Origin: Candidatus Melainabacteria bacterium
GTDB lineage: Bacteria > Cyanobacteriota > Vampirovibrionia > Gastranaerophilales > Gastranaerophilaceae
NCBI GenBank assembly: GCA_022009935.1
Contig: CP091731.1
Coordinates: 1,550,001 to 1,614,000 of the forward strand
Direction of reading: 5' to 3'
DNA length: 64,000 nucleotides
The translations under genes were made by a program, and so were the position numbers. The notes below the pieces were generated by a model. It saw only the letters and a program-made list of their open reading frames with translations, was not told where the DNA came from and searched no databases. Below, piece after piece: positions 44,215 through 56,397 of this stretch (positions are counted from its first letter, which is position 1; each line of letters begins with the position of its first letter).

Positions 44215-44862
44215 TTATATAAATCCATATTCACTTAATTTATTATAACTAAGTTTGCTTTCTTGTTTATTTAAGTTTAGCATATTTTCTACATATTTTG
44301 CCAAAATATCGGTTTCAATATTCACAACACTTCCGATTTTCAAATATTTTAAATTTGTTTTATCAAGTGTGTGGCGAATAATGACAGTTTCAAAATATTT
44401 ATTTTCTTCAATATTTGAAATTGTCAGACTTATTCCATTTATGCCAATTGAGCCTTTGTTGCAAATATATTTATTCAATTCATTGTTTGGTGTTTCAAAT
44501 TTAAAAATAAAAGTGTTCAAGTTTTTTTGGATGTCAAGCACTTTGAGGGTTGTTTCAACATGCCCTGTCAAAATATGTCCATCAAGCCTTGAAGAAAGCT
44601 TCAAAGCTCGTTCAAGATTAACTTTGTCATTTGTTTTCAAATACTTTAAATTAGTAATATTAAAAGTATTTTGAGCACCAAAAAAAGTTACATCGTTATT
44701 TTTGAAATTTTCAACGGTCAAACATACTCCATTTATTGCAACAGAGTCGCCTGTTTTCAAATCGTCAAACGGTGAATGACACGATATATTTAACAAATAG
44801 CCGTCATTAATTTTAATAATACTATTTACAATTCCAACTTGTTCAATCAAGCCTGTAAACAT
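44215..44862 (-). CDS. ribE: Riboflavin synthase, alpha subunit
   Basis: Converts two 6,7-dimethyl-8-ribityllumazines to riboflavin. MFTGLIEQVG start, GVCLTVENF and its duplicated partner GISLTISNI, and DGHILTGHVETT show the two lumazine-binding repeats. Intact, 215 residues. The lumazine synthase and RibD genes are not in the window. Confidence 0.96.
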   Translation of the reverse strand: MFTGLIEQVGIVNSIIKINDGYLLNISCHSPFDDLKTGDSVAINGVCLTVENFKNNDVTFFGAQNTFNITNLKYLKTNDKVNLERALKLSSRLDGHILTGHVETTLKVLDIQKNLNTFIFKFETPNNELNKYICNKGSIGINGISLTISNIEENKYFETVIIRHTLDKTNLKYLKIGSVVNIETDILAKYVENMLNLNKQESKLSYNKLSEYGFI

Positions 44863-44877
44863 ATTAAAATCCTTTTC

Positions 44878-46148
44878 TTATAGGTTTTCAGGAGAAGTGA
44901 TAATTCCTTTTATGGCGCTTGCAGCGGCAATGGCAGGTGAACTTAAGTAAACTTCGCTGTCAACATGTCCCATGCGCCCTACAAAGTTTCTATTAGTTGT
45001 TGAAATTGCTCTTTCGCCGGCTGCCAAAATGCCTGCATGACCGCCCAAGCATATCCGCAAGTTGGTGTAGAAACAGCACCGCCTGCTTTTACTATATCCT
45101 GAACATACCCTGCTTCAATAGCTTTCAAATAGATATCTTGAGTCCCCGGAAAAACAATTAATCGCACATCAGGATGAACTTTGTTACCACGAAGAATGTC
45201 AGCAGCGATTTTTAAATCAGACAAACGACCGTTTGTACAGCTTCCGATAACCGCCTGATTAATTTTTATTTCTCCAACTTGTGAAATCGGTTTTGTGTTT
45301 TCGGGCAAATGAGGAAATGCAACCTGTGGCTCAATATCCTTAACATTATATTTTATAACACGTTCATAATTGGCACCTTCATCAGATTTATAGAAAACCC
45401 CCTTGCGAATAGCTCTTCCTTCAAGGTATTTTGCTGTTTTTTTCATCAGGCTCGATAATGCCATTTTTAGCGCCTGCTTCAATAGCCATATTGCAAAAAG
45501 TGAACCTGCCATCCATTTCCATATTGCGAATAGTTGAGCCACCTATTTCAAGTGTTTTATATAAAGCACCATCAACACCGATGTCACCAATTAGGTATAA
45601 AACTAAATCTTTTGCAGACACCCATTTGTTTAGTTCGCCTTCAAATTCAACTTTAATAGCTTGAGGGACTTTAAACCAAGTTTCGCCACATGCCATTGCG
45701 CAAGCCAAATCCGTTGAGCCGACACCTGTTGAGAAAGCACCCAAAGCACCATATGTACAAGTGTGTGAATCTGCACCTATAATCAAATCACCTGCTGTCA
45801 CAATGCCACTGTCCGGCAACAAAGCGTGTTCAATGCCCATACGACCCACTTCAAAAAAAGTGCTTTATTCCCATTTCCTTTGCAAATTTACGGATAAGAT
45901 TAACTTGTTCAGCGGATTTTATGTCTTTGTTTGGTACAAAATGGTCAGGCACAAAAACTACGCGTTCTTTGTCAAATACTTTATTTACACCAATCTTGCG
46001 AAATTCATTTATAGCAACGGGACCTGTTATGTCATTTGCAAGTGTTATATCGACTTTTGCTTCAATTAAATCTCCTGCTTTAACAGCTTCTAAGCCTGCA
46101 TAGTGCTGCAAATATCTTTTCAGTGATTGTCATTTTTGTATTTGACAT
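44878..46148 (-). CDS. leuC: 3-isopropylmalate dehydratase large subunit
   Basis: Aconitase-fold 4Fe-4S enzyme. [34 protein letters not shown] and STPTCGACLGGH carry the three cluster Cys. DNDKxxxP-like metal loop [16 protein letters not shown] 46148 ([14 protein letters not shown]) follows GGAGAG. About 420 residues, the shorter LeuC/homoaconitase type. Shifts near 46105, 45850, 45435 and 45055. leuD is not adjacent; ribE follows by 15 bp. Confidence 0.93.
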
Positions 46149-46289
46149 AGTTCAATCTCTCCTTTACTTGTAAACTTTTTTTAGTTTACTACAATTTGAT
46201 TGTCAATACAATATTTTGTTAAGATTATTCCACTAAATAAATTTCGAATAAAAAAGTGGCTATCTTTGTATTTATAAATATTTTTAGCA

Positions 46290-46560
46290 AAACGTATTGA
46301 TTGAACTTCAACGCCATAATTAAACAAAAGTCAATCTGCGTTGGGGGATTGATCTTTGGTTGCGTATTGGCATTAAAGTCCAATTATATCTTTTTTCTTC
46401 ATGTTTGTTTCGCCAGAATAGGTATTTGCAAGGGGCGCTTCGCGCCCCTTGCAGCCCGTGGAATGTTCACTTATTTGTTTGGTTACGTTTCCCACATTTT
46501 AGTTGTGAATGTCCAAGAGATATTTCTAGCAATTTTTTACAAAACTCAACAAAAGTAATG
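46290..46560. repeat. Inverted copy of the fold-back repeat family, left flank of the IS110 element
   Basis: 46310-46350 is the reverse complement of the CAACGCGGATTGATTTT...GCGTTGAAGT module. 46350-46410 is the reverse complement of about 20498-20560. A hairpin GCAAGGGGCGC / GCGCCCCTTGC sits at about 46429-46453, at the same place in the module as the 20.47-kb hairpin but with different stem bases. Confidence 0.8.
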
Positions 46561-46567
46561 AAAATAA

Positions 46568-47348
46568 TTACGGCTTTCGCTTCTCTGTTGCATCTTTCAA
46601 CATTTTAAAAACAATATTTGTTAACTGTCGCGCTAAACATTTTCTTGCATGCCTTGGACTCTTGCCTTCACTTAATTTCTTTTCGTAATACGCCTTTGCC
46701 TTTTTATTGTATCTTTTTTGTGCAATTGATAATGAATAAAATATACTGTTTAATACTCTGTTGCCTCCTTTGTTGTTCCGCATTCTTGTTGTTTGTCCAC
46801 TTGAACAATCTACCGGCGCAACTCCACAATAACTCGCAAATTGTTCTTTACTCGTTAATTTACCTTTTGCTTTTTTGGGTATCTAATGCTTTAAATGGTA
46901 GTTCTTCACCTCTTGTGTAGAAAAGCATTTTTAGGTGGTTGGTAATTTGAGTTTTTTGTTTGATTAATGCTTTTCTGGTTGTTAATTTTTCTTTTAATTT
47001 TATAGTTTCAAAAGACACTTTATTCATATTATCCATATTAGCAAAAATAGAGATAACTTTGGCATCTCCAAAGTCATTTTAGGTGAAGCGACCTTAAGAG
47101 CAGGCCGCCAAGATTTTGTAAGAAGTGGGTTAATTTCATATACTTCACAACCATTTTTGATTAAAAAATTAGAAAAAGCTTGTCCAAAACAATAAGCGCC
47201 TTCAATAGCCCAATGAGAAGATTTGGCTTCAATTAATCGCTTGTTTAAAGCCAACTTTGTTTGTTTTAAACTCTTTAAATTTTCCGTTGCAAAAGCAAGC
47301 TAGTGAATCTTTGTGAGTGTCGACACCTACCAAATTTTTAATTTTCAT
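46568..47348 (-). mobile_element. IS110-family transposase (DEDD recombinase)
   Basis: ATG 47348 (MKIKNLVGVDTHKD) follows AAAGGAG. DEDD residues appear in GVDTHKDS, WAIEGAY and DFGDAKVIS. The C-terminal Transposase_20 region has ASYCGVAPVDCSSGQTTRMRNNKGGNRVLNS with the conserved catalytic Ser context. Shifts near 47270, 47075, 46880 and 46800. About 255 residues, short for the family (300-400). The 230-bp non-coding stretch 5' of the gene fits the IS110 group, which encodes a bridge RNA there. Confidence 0.88.
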
Positions 47349-47530
47349 GATAAACTCCTTTTGTTGTCTAAAGTGACTAAATTCAACAAGGCAATCCTGC
47401 TTCAGTTCTAACTGAAAGAGTATTTCTTAAGCCTTTGTTGAAAAAATCGAAGGGTTAAACAATCTCAACGAAAGTCTAAATGACTGGGGTGCAGTAAGTT
47501 TTAGCCCTTCGATTATTATTTAAACATGAA
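47349..47530 (-). ncRNA. Candidate IS110 bridge RNA region
   Basis: On the minus strand, just 5' of the transposase. Stem 1 pairs 47505-47514 with 47445-47454 (10 bp) around a 50-nt loop. Stem 2 pairs 47431-47442 with 47382-47392 (11 bp, one bulge) around a loop containing a TTCAGTT/AACTGAA hairpin at 47401-47416. Two stem-loops with large internal loops in this position match the general plan of IS110 bridge RNAs. Guide sequences cannot be assigned without the element's exact ends. Confidence 0.55.
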
Positions 47531-47539
47531 TAAAATTAC

Positions 47540-48215
47540 TAAGCAGGGTGCAGGGGACGGCATAGCCGTCCCCCTGCATAAATATATTATCCGCCGTGGC
47601 TGGATGGCTTCACGAAAGTGAAGACAGCATGCCTTGGATTACGCAGCGTTCGGAACTATGCAACTCCGTTTCACAATTTTTACAAAATTGTTCCACTCCG
47701 TTCAATTTTCGCTCCTGTGGAGTTTTCTTCGAAAACTCTTACGTCGCCTATTAACTGTTACAAACAAATCCAAAACTGAGCCGTTTTGGCTTTGTTTTAC
47801 GCACGGCTTACGCATTTTTACCGCCTGGGGCATCCGCCCTCATTTTATTCGGGCGTCTTTCCTACGGCGGTCATTAACTACTTCGCTTTATACTCGGAAG
47901 CTGGGTCGCTTCCTCGTCTAAAGCTCCGCACGGCTTACGCATTTTTCCTCACAATCAGGCAAGAGGATTTTCCTCTGAAGAGGACCTCCCTTGTAAGACT
48001 CAACTTTGTTTCGTCAACAAGAGGAGCTGCTGAACGGGCGGAGTCCCCGGGGAGCGAACAGACCGTGCCGGCTTGTGCAAGGCACATAAGGCTCGGCTCT
48101 GTGAGCTAGAAAGAAATCCAAGACAGCCAACGACGAATCCGCTGCCTCAGGCGGAAAAATCAAAAAATATTTAGCAAAAAGCACTGCTTGAACTTCAACG
48201 CTATAAACAAAAAAT
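47540..48215. repeat. Fold-back repeat block, right flank of the IS110 element
   Basis: Starts with a hairpin GGGGACGGC / GCCGTCCCC (about 47552-47571) and a CTTCAC-GAAA-GTGAAG hairpin near 47611. Then diverged inverted copies of the 20.7-kb unit (GTTCGGAACTATGCAACTCC near 47649) and direct copies of the 20.1-20.3-kb part (CCTCCCTTGTAAGACTCAAC near 47987, GGGCGGAGTCC near 48036), closing with the inverted CCAACGACGAATCCGC end near 48127. No real ORF. Confidence 0.8.
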
Positions 48216-48233
48216 TTCTCAATTATTTTTCTC

Positions 48234-48262
48234 TTGACTTAGAGTAACTATCAAATTATAAA
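48234..48262 (+). promoter_or_regulatory. dxs promoter
   Basis: TTGACT (48234-48239), 17-bp spacer, TATAAA (48257-48262), 48 bp before the dxs ATG. Good sigma-70-type match. Confidence 0.65.
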
Positions 48263-48309
48263 ATAATATTGTATGTAAAAATTTTTTATAATTAAGAGGA
48301 AAAAATATT

Positions 48310-50080
48310 ATGATTATTGAGAAAATTAATGAACCAAATGATTTAAAAAAGCTTACAATTGAAGAATTAAACGACCTTGCTTGCGAAATGAGACAATTTA
48401 TAATAAAAAAAGTTAATACAACAGGCGGTCATTTAGGACCTAATTTAGGAATAGTTGAAACAACCATTGCAATGCATTACGTTTTTAACTCACCGGTTGA
48501 TAAAATAGTGTACGATGTTTCACACCAATGTTATCCACACAAAATATTGACAGGCAGAAAAGAATGTTTTACAAATTGTGATGAATATTACAAATATTCA
48601 GGTTTTACGGCGCCGGAGGAGAGTTGCCACGATATTTTTAAAGTAGGTCATACTTCAACCTCGGTTAGTTTGGCTTTAGGTGTAGCAAAAGCTCGAGATT
48701 TGAAAGGTGAAAAAGGAAATGTCATTGCTCTTATTGGAGATGGTTCATTATCCGGTGGGGAAGCTTATGAAGGGTTTAATAATGCTTCTTGTCTCAATGG
48801 TAATTTGATTATTGTCGTCAATGATAATGATATGTCAATTGCCGAAAACCAAGGCGGTTTGTATCAAAATTTAAAACTATTGCGTGAAACAAACGGTAAA
48901 GCCGAGCTTAACTTCTTTAAGTCTTTAGGATTTGATTATGTTTATACTGATGATGGTAATAATATCCAAAAAATGATTGATGTGTTTAAAAAAGTTAAAG
49001 ATATCAATCATCCTGTTGTTGTTCATGTAAAAACTCAAAAAAGGGCATGGATTAAAATGTGCAGAAATAAATAAAGAAATGTTTCATTGGATTTTGCCAA
49101 AAACTTTAGATGATAACAATGAACAAATTCAAAATAATGGAAATGCTGATGAAAACTATAATTCAATAACAACCGATTTTATATTAAATAAAGTAAAAGA
49201 TGATAAAACAGTTATAGCAATCACTCCAGCGACTCCGGGGGGCATATGGTTTCACGCATGAGTTTAGAAATAAATTGGGTGAAAACAAACAATATATTGA
49301 TGTTGGTATAGCAGAAGAACATGTTGTTGCTTATGCTTCAGCACTTGCCAAAAAGTGGCGCAAAAACCTTTTCTTGCGGTTTTATCTTCATTTATCCAAA
49401 GAACATATGACCAACTTTCACAAGATTTATGCTTAAACAAATCGCCAATCACACTTCTTGTATACTGGGGTGCAATAACCGGTGCTGATGCAACTCATTT
49501 GGGTGTTTTTGATATTCCATTGATATCAAATATTCCAAATCTTGTATATTTGGCTCCAACAAATAAAGAAGAATATCAAGCTATGCTTGAATATGCATAT
49601 AAACAAACATCGCATCCGCTTGCAATTCGTGTTCCTTTTGGGGGCTTGTTTCAAGTGGTAAAGTTGATAACACGGATTATTCTATTTTGAACAAATTTCA
49701 AGTTACAAATGCTGGTGAAAAAGTAGCTATTATTGGACTTGGAAATTTCTATCATTTGGGTGATAAAGTTGCTAAAAGTCTAAAAAGAAAGTCATAATAT
49801 TAACGCAACTTTGATTAATCCAAAGTTTATTACAGGTATTGATGTTGAAATCCTTGAAAATTTAAAAGCAGATCATAATCTTGTTATAACACTTGAAGAT
49901 GGTGTTGTTGATGGTGGATTTGGCGAAAAAATAAGCCGTTTTTATGGAAATTCAAATATGAAAGTTTTAAATTATGGTGCAAAAAAAGAATTTACCGACA
50001 GAGTCTCCATAGATGAGCTTTATAAACGCTATCGCTTAACACCTGCGCAAATTGTTGAAGATATTTTAAAATATATATAA
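48310..50080 (+). CDS. dxs: 1-deoxy-D-xylulose-5-phosphate synthase
   Basis: Thiamine-diphosphate enzyme starting the MEP isoprenoid pathway. GGHLGPNLGIVE, YDVSHQCYPHKILTGR, GHTSTSVSLALG, the TPP motif IALIGDGSLSGGEAYEGFNNA...VNDN, the catalytic Glu in VGIAEEHVVAYASALA and the C-terminal TLEDGVVDGGFGEKI are present. About 585 residues, a little short for Dxs. Shifts near 49050, 49240, 49350, 49650 and 49795. GAGGAAAAA precedes ATG 48310. Confidence 0.93.
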
Positions 50081-50094
50081 TATTCTAATTTATA

Positions 50095-50141
50095 TAAAAA
50101 AGGAGAAGCAAAAAGTTTTAATTTTGTTTTTCCTTTTTTAT
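50095..50141 (+). terminator. Terminator after dxs, bidirectional
   Basis: AAAAAGGAGAAGCAAAA (50096-50113) pairs with TTTTGTTTTTCCTTTTT (50122-50139) with G-U pairs, loop about 8 nt, T-rich tail. Confidence 0.75.
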
Positions 50142-50245
50142 TTTTAGCTTAAATCACAATATTTTGATGGATTTTTAATTGCGTTATTACATAACTGTTT
50201 TCAGCAAGTATATTTTTACATTGTCAAAATGTAGCTTTTGTATCG

Positions 50246-51194
50246 TTAAATATTTTGTTTTAAATTCATTCTTTCATAGGTTATTTCTTTGAAAATATTT
50301 CTTTTAAATATATTTTTAAAATTAATTTTAGATATGACAATGGCTAAACTCATAATCAAACAACCCGATAACTCCTTTAAAGTCATAGTTTCATGAAGAA
50401 TAACAATGCCACCTATAACTGCAAAAATTGCTTCACTGCTTAAAATAAGCGTTGCAAAAATAGGCTTAACAGCCTTATAACCAAAAATTTGAAGCGTGTA
50501 GGCACCACCTGTCACAATCACTCCTGCAAATAAAAGAGGCCTGTAACCCCAAAAGTATCGATGTTAAACTTGGTGTTTCAAAAATAAACATAAATGGAAG
50601 AGATAAAACACTTGTCGTCAAAAACTGCAAACTTGAAAGTTTTAAAGAATTGCATTTTTTGAATAGTAGCTTAAAACAAGCAGATGTACTGCAAAGAAAA
50701 ATGCACTTATAAGTAAAAATATATCGTAAAATTCAAGTTTAAAAGCGTTTTTGTACACAACATATAAAGCCCTGTAACTGACAAAACTATACTTATTAAA
50801 ACATTTGGTTTTATTTTTTTTTTTAAAAATATAGAAATAACAGGCACAAAAATAATATATAAAGAAGTGATGAAGCCTGCTTTGCCTGCTTGGGAGTATA
50901 TCATTGCATACTGATTTAATGAAAGAGCGATAAAAAGGACAATACCTGAAATAAGTGAACCTTTTATAAATGTTCTTTTTTTAATTTGTTTTGGTGAGAA
51001 TGTTTTCTATCAAACAATAAAATAAGCGGTAAAAGACAAGTTGAACCTAAAAAACACCTTATTGAATTAAATGTAAAAGGTCCCATATATTCCATACCTG
51101 ATTTTTGCGCAACGAAAGACAATCCTGCTATCAATGCTGAAATGAACAAAGATAAATTACAAAAGAAATACAACTTTTTTTGTGTTATTTTCAT
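50246..51194 (-). CDS. EamA/DMT-family transporter
   Basis: Ten-helix metabolite exporter type. ATG 51194 (MKITQKKLYFF) is chosen over 51239 because TM1 starts shortly after it. FISALIAGLSFVAQKSGMEYMGPFTFNSIRCF is the classical first EamA repeat, FITSLYIIFVPVISIFLKKKIKP its end, and TLILSSEAIFAVIGGIVILHETMTLKELSGCLIMSLAI the second repeat's end. Shifts near 50970, 50750, 50640 and 50540. Substrate unknown. Confidence 0.88.
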
Positions 51195-51297
51195 ACTTTT
51201 TAAACTTATTAATTTATGTGACAATAACAGTATACGCATTTATGGGCACTTAAAGTCAAATTTTTATTTAGAAAAGTTAAAAAGGATTAGCAAATAT

Positions 51298-51718
51298 ATG
51301 TACACAATTAAAGAAGTTGCAAATAAAATGGATGTTTCCGAGCATACTCTTCGCTTTTGGGCAAAAAGTGGCTTTTTTTCCATTTATAAAAAGAAACGAA
51401 AATAACATTCGTCTTTTTTCAGATGATGATTTAAATTGGGTTAAAATAGTTAAGTGCCTTCGTTCGGTTGGAACCGATAATAAATCAATAAAACGTTATA
51501 TTGACTTATGCATAGCAGGAGATTCAACTATAAAAGAACGTTATGGCATTATTCAAAATACAAAAGAAAAAGCACTTAAGCAAATGGAAGAGATTAAAAA
51601 ACAATTGGAACTTCTTGAATACAAAGAAAAATTTTACCAGAATTTGATTAAAAATAATTTGAAAGATAGCTCAAATCCTATGAATAGTAGTTTTGCTAAA
51701 AATGAAGTTGCTTGTTAA
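51298..51718 (+). CDS. MerR-family transcriptional regulator
   Basis: N-terminal winged helix MYTIKEVANKMDVSEHTLRFWAKSGFF, then IRLFSDDDLNWVKIVKCLRSVGT, the MerR pattern, and a dimerisation coiled coil (KALKQMEEIKKQLELLEYKEKFYQNLI). No effector Cys cluster is obvious. ATG 51298 with AAAGGA upstream; shift near 51385. It converges on hcp and diverges from the DMT gene 100 bp away, which it may regulate. Confidence 0.85.
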
Positions 51719-51727
51719 AAATTTATT

Positions 51728-53263
51728 TTATTTGGATAATATTTCATTTAAATCATCAACCGGTGTGGTTATTGGTGAAATATTAAATTTTTCAACTAAA
51801 ATATTTAAAACATTTTCCGAGACAAAAGCCGGTAAAGTTGGTCCAAGTTTGATATTTTTTATTCCGAGATACAAAAGTGTCAAAAGAATGCACACAGCCT
51901 TTTGTTCATACCAAGATAAAACAAGTGATAATGGCAAATCATTAACATCACAATTAAAAGCTTTGGCAAGTTCGGTTGCAACTTTAATTGCACTATAAGC
52001 ATCGTTGCATTGTCCCATATCAAGCAGTCTTGGAATGCCATTTATATCACCTAAATCAAGATCATTAAATCTGTATTTCCCGCAAGCAAGTGTCAAAACC
52101 AAAGTGTCTTTTGGAGTTTGTTTGACAAATTCTGTATAATAATTGCGCCCGGGTTTTGCACCATCACATCCACCGACTAAAAATATATGTTTTAAATCAC
52201 CTGATTGAATTGCATCAATAACCTTGCTCGCAATTGACAAAACAGTATTGTGTCCAAATCCGACAGTTAAAACATCGCCGCCATTTATACCTTTCATTTT
52301 TTTATCTTCTTTATAGCCGCCAAGTTCAATTGCTTTATTAATAATCGGGGTAAAATCCTTATTTTCATCAATATGTTTGACTTCAGGATAGCTAACAACG
52401 GATGTCGTAAATACTCTGTCTTTATAGCTATCTTTAACAGGCATTATACAATTTGTGGTAAATAAAATTGGAGCAGGGATATTTTCAAATTCTTTTTTGT
52501 TGGTTTTGCCAAGCAGTTCCATAATTGCCTTTAAGGTGAGGATATTTTTTAACATCGGATATGCATGAGAGGGTAGCATTTCGCTGTGGGTATAAATGTT
52601 TATTCCTTTACCTTCTGTTTGTTTTAAAAGTAGTTCTAAATCATGTAAATCATGACCGGTTACCACAATAAACGGACTTTTTCAATATTGGTGTTTACTT
52701 TTGTTGGAGTTGGATGTCCATAAGTTTGAGTATTTGCTTTATCAAGCAATTCCATACATTTTAAGTTTATTTCACCTGTTTTTAAAACTAAAGCCAGCAA
52801 GTCATCTGTTGATAGATCTTTTGATATAGATGTTAATGCTTCATAAAAAAAAGTCATTTACCTCATCATCAAAATATCCTAGAATATAAGCATGGTGTGC
52901 ATATGCTGCAATCCCCTTCAAGCCAAAGAGAATTAAAGATTTCAAACTTCTTATATCCTCGTTTATTTCCCAAACAGTTTTTATATCAAATTTTTTATCA
53001 CAATCTATATTTTTTCTTATATTTTCAATATATTTTTTTATATAATCATCATCAAAATTAACATTTGTAATAGTAATAAAAAGGCCATCTATAATAAGTC
53101 TCGTATTTTCATCATTTTTTTGTGAACAATTTGCAAGTTCAATCAATGAATTTGTAAGTTCATCTTGCAAATTTGAAGTTTGAGGTGCTTTGCCACAAAC
53201 ACCAAATTTGGTACAACCTTTACCATTTAAAGTTTGTTCACATTGAAAACAAAACATATTCAT
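51728..53263 (-). CDS. hcp: Hydroxylamine reductase / hybrid cluster protein
   Basis: Protects from nitric oxide. MFCFQCEQTLNGKGCTKFGVCGK provides the N-terminal cluster Cys. Hybrid-cluster ligands lie in VVTGHDLHDLE, THSEMLPSHAYP, LFTTNCIMPVK, VGGCDGAKPGR, LTLACGKYRFN and GQCNDAYSA. About 510 residues, class I/III-like. Shifts near 52850, 52665 and 52510. No hcr or NO regulator adjacent. Confidence 0.95.
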
Positions 53264-53435
53264 ATTTTAATACCTCTTTAACTTAACTTATACTATATAT
53301 TTTATATTAAATATAAAAGATTAACAATGATTATTGTGTATAATAAAATATAGTAATTGACATTAAAATAAAACTTTTTTAAAATATTATGATGTAATTT
53401 TAATATTTATTTTTGTCGTAGAATTGGGGGGATAA

Positions 53436-55383
53436 ATGAAAATTAGTAAAAATATACCAAAATATCCGAGTTTCGGTAGAGCATTGACAACAAAAAGAAA
53501 AGCAAGCTTATAAGAAATTGACAAATATTGTAGCAAATTCTTTAGGAATTAAAGATACAAATGCTATAATATTTGATTTTAGTGTTCCCTCCTCAAAAAT
53601 AAAAAATACAGGAATTGGCACAACATGGTCAAAAACTATGAGTAAATTTGTACATTTTCTAAAAAGATATGATGGGGATAAATTCAATACAACTTGCCCC
53701 TCAAGGTAAAATTAGTAGTGGAAACATTTCACCATATTCAGGAACAACGTATGCATATGGACATCATTTAATTGATTTATCTAAATTATCAAAAAAAGAA
53801 TATGGTTGTTTGTTACCAAAAGATATAGTTACAAATATCGATAAAAAATATAAGGGAGATTTAAAAAGCAAGAGAATATAAAACTGATTATGATTATGTG
53901 TTGGGCAATGATAATAAAGAAGGTGTCCAGATAACAGCATTAAAAATGGCATTTAAAAATTACAAAAATGGTATTGATAAAAAAATGCCTGAAATTATTC
54001 AATTAGAAAGTGAGTTTTAAAATTTAAGCAAGAAAATGCTAATTGGTTAGAAAAGGAGGTTGTTTTTTCAGCTTTAAGTTATTTAAATGGCACACAGGAT
54101 TTTAATCGTTGGAAAAATGAATCAGATAAAAATTTATATAATGAAGCGTTTGTAAATAAGGAAACAAGAGAAAAAAGAATAAATGAACTTAGAACTGATA
54201 AGAAAACATCAGAAATTATTGAATTTGAAGAATTTGTTCAATTTATAGCCGATAAACAACAAAAAGAAAGCCACAAATTATTCCGAGAAGAAGATATAAA
54301 AATATATGGTGATTGTCTTTTTAGGATTTTCTCAAGGTGAAATGTGGGCAAATCCTGAATGTTTTAAGCCTAATTTATTTTTTTGGCGGGCCTGATCCTA
54401 ATTGTCCCGAAACTAACTATATTCAAACTTGGAGGTTACCTGCTTTAGATTATACAAAAATCGGTAAATGTGATTCTTATGACGATGTATCAAATTTGGA
54501 AGTTTCAGGAAAATTGTTGTATGACAAATTCTCGAAATTTTTTGAAAGGTATGATGCTATCAGAATTGATGCAGCGTGGCAATATATTACACCATTTTTA
54601 TACAAAGAAGAAAATGGTACATTTTCTCCAATTGAGCTACCTGAAATAGATGTAACTGTTTTTAATATAATGAAAGCCGCACAAAAGAGAGTAAAAAATA
54701 AAGTTGATGACGATAATATCATGCTTGAACTTGTTGGAATTACGGCACAGAAAAGTCAACAAAAAACTTTTAATAAATATCCTCATTTATATACAACTGA
54801 ATATGCCGAATATAATGAAAACCCTAAAAAGTTTATTGAAAAGGATATAATCCACAAAAAGTTTTATGTCGGGACTGGAAACCATGATAGTAACTCACTT
54901 GTTGGTCTTTCAAAAGATTCAAATAAACGTTTAAAGCATACAAAGGATATAATTGAAAATTATAAAATAGATATGAAGAAAACAGCCTATAAGGATGAAG
55001 GGTATAACTCTCAATCTGATGATGAAAAAATTAAAAGAGAATTTTCGAAATGTTAAATTAGCAGAAGTGTTTTCAACTGCAAAACATTTTTTCACTCTAA
55101 ATGATATGTTTGGATATGAAGAGCGTATTAACTATTCAGGAAAAATATCAAAAATCAAATTGGACTTCAAGAGTGCCAACAGATTATGAAAAGTTTTACT
55201 ATTCCCAACTTTCAAAAAGGGTATGGTATAAATTTACCTAAAATTTTCTCTTTGGCATTGCAAATGCAACAAAAATCAAATCAATTTATTGTAAAAAAAT
55301 GTGATGAATTAGCTGAAATTTTAAGAGCAAAGGGATCTTTAACTGAGGAAGAAGCAAATAATGCTCAAAAAATGGCGAATTAA
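53436..55383 (+). CDS. malQ: 4-alpha-glucanotransferase-like protein (GH77)
   Basis: Glycogen/maltodextrin disproportionation. Visible GH77 features: EFVQFIADKQ, IYGDCLLGFSQGEMWANP, YDAIRIDAAWQYITPF with the nucleophile Asp, VGTGNHDS and NWTSRVPTDYEKFYY. About 645 residues after many shifts (near 53500, 53670, 53875, 54020, 54325, 55050, 55155, 55195). The usual AEDLG acid/base motif is not clear (LELVGIT at that place), so activity is uncertain. It stands alone before the accessory island. Confidence 0.7.
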
Positions 55384-55800
55384 AAGATATTTTCACATTT
55401 TAAAATTATTTTAAGTATAAATTATATAGGTATTTTTAATTAATAAAAATGTAATTGAGAACATTTTGACTTTGTAATGTTTAATAGTATTAATGGCTTA
55501 TTGGTAGATAACAAACTAAGCGTTATAATCAAACTGAATGTTAAAATAGTCTATGAGTTTAAATCTAAAAGAAAATTTTTTGTTTTTGTAGTCTAAAATT
55601 TTCACTCAGTTATACGGTTGTAATTTAATAAACAGAACAAGATATAATTAACTATGAGATTGGGATATCAGAATTTAATAAAGTTTTAGTTTCTTAATAG
55701 ACATCCCCTTTAATAAAAGACCCTTACAATTTTATGAGCATTAAAAAAGTTAACAGATTTTTATGTTATAATTTATTCTATAAGCAAGGCAAAGGAACTT
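55384..55800. other. Intergenic region at the left edge of the accessory island
   Basis: About 415 bp, AT-rich, no convincing gene. AAAATTTTC-type inverted bits near 55575-55605 could end malQ transcription. AAAGGA precedes the next ATG. Confidence 0.35.
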
Positions 55801-56397
55801 ATGAACTTAAAAGAAAATCTTACAAACAGTTTTTTGAATGGATGTGGGGTTGCCGTTGGATTCGTTTTTACGGTGGTATTAGCTTTCGGTGTTTGTTCAG
55901 TATTTTTAAAACATTGTCCAGGAGTAAACACTTTTTTAAAAGACCAGTATGCTATAACTGTATCAAATGAATACTTAACGCCTAAAGATAAAATCTCATT
56001 ATCTAATCTATTAGAAAGAAATAAAATTGTCAGCACAAAAGATCTATATGAAAATATCCTAGAATATTACAATGCCTTAATATCTTTTTAATTGCTATTA
56101 TTGGGGTTTTCGGTATAGTTTCATTAGTATCATTTCAAAATAAAATTAAATATGAAGCGGAACAACATGTAGAAAATAAAATCAAACACAATGATTTCAA
56201 TGAAAAAAATTAATTTGCTGATAGAAAAACAAACTGAAAAAGTTTTTAATGATCAAAAAAATGATATCATGGAAGACTTAACAGATGCAATACTAACTAA
56301 TATCATTGATAATGAGGAACTCGACGGTAGAATTAAACGAATCATTGATCAAAGTTCTGAGAATTTGAATATAACTGGAGTTGAAAATGGCAACTAA
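55801..56397 (+). CDS. Two-TM protein with cytoplasmic coiled coil, island gene 1
   Basis: ATG 55801 with AAAGGA upstream. TM1 is NGCGVAVGFVFTVVLAFGVC, followed by an external or periplasmic loop of about 50 residues, TM2 IFLIAIIGVFGIVSLVSF (after a shift near 56085), and a charged helical tail (KIKYEAEQHVENKI, EDLTDAILTNII, RIKRIIDQSSENL). About 198 residues. The last codons overlap the ImmA/IrrE gene by 11 bp, so the two are translationally coupled. No family recognised; a membrane-tethered partner or effector is possible. Confidence 0.6.
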
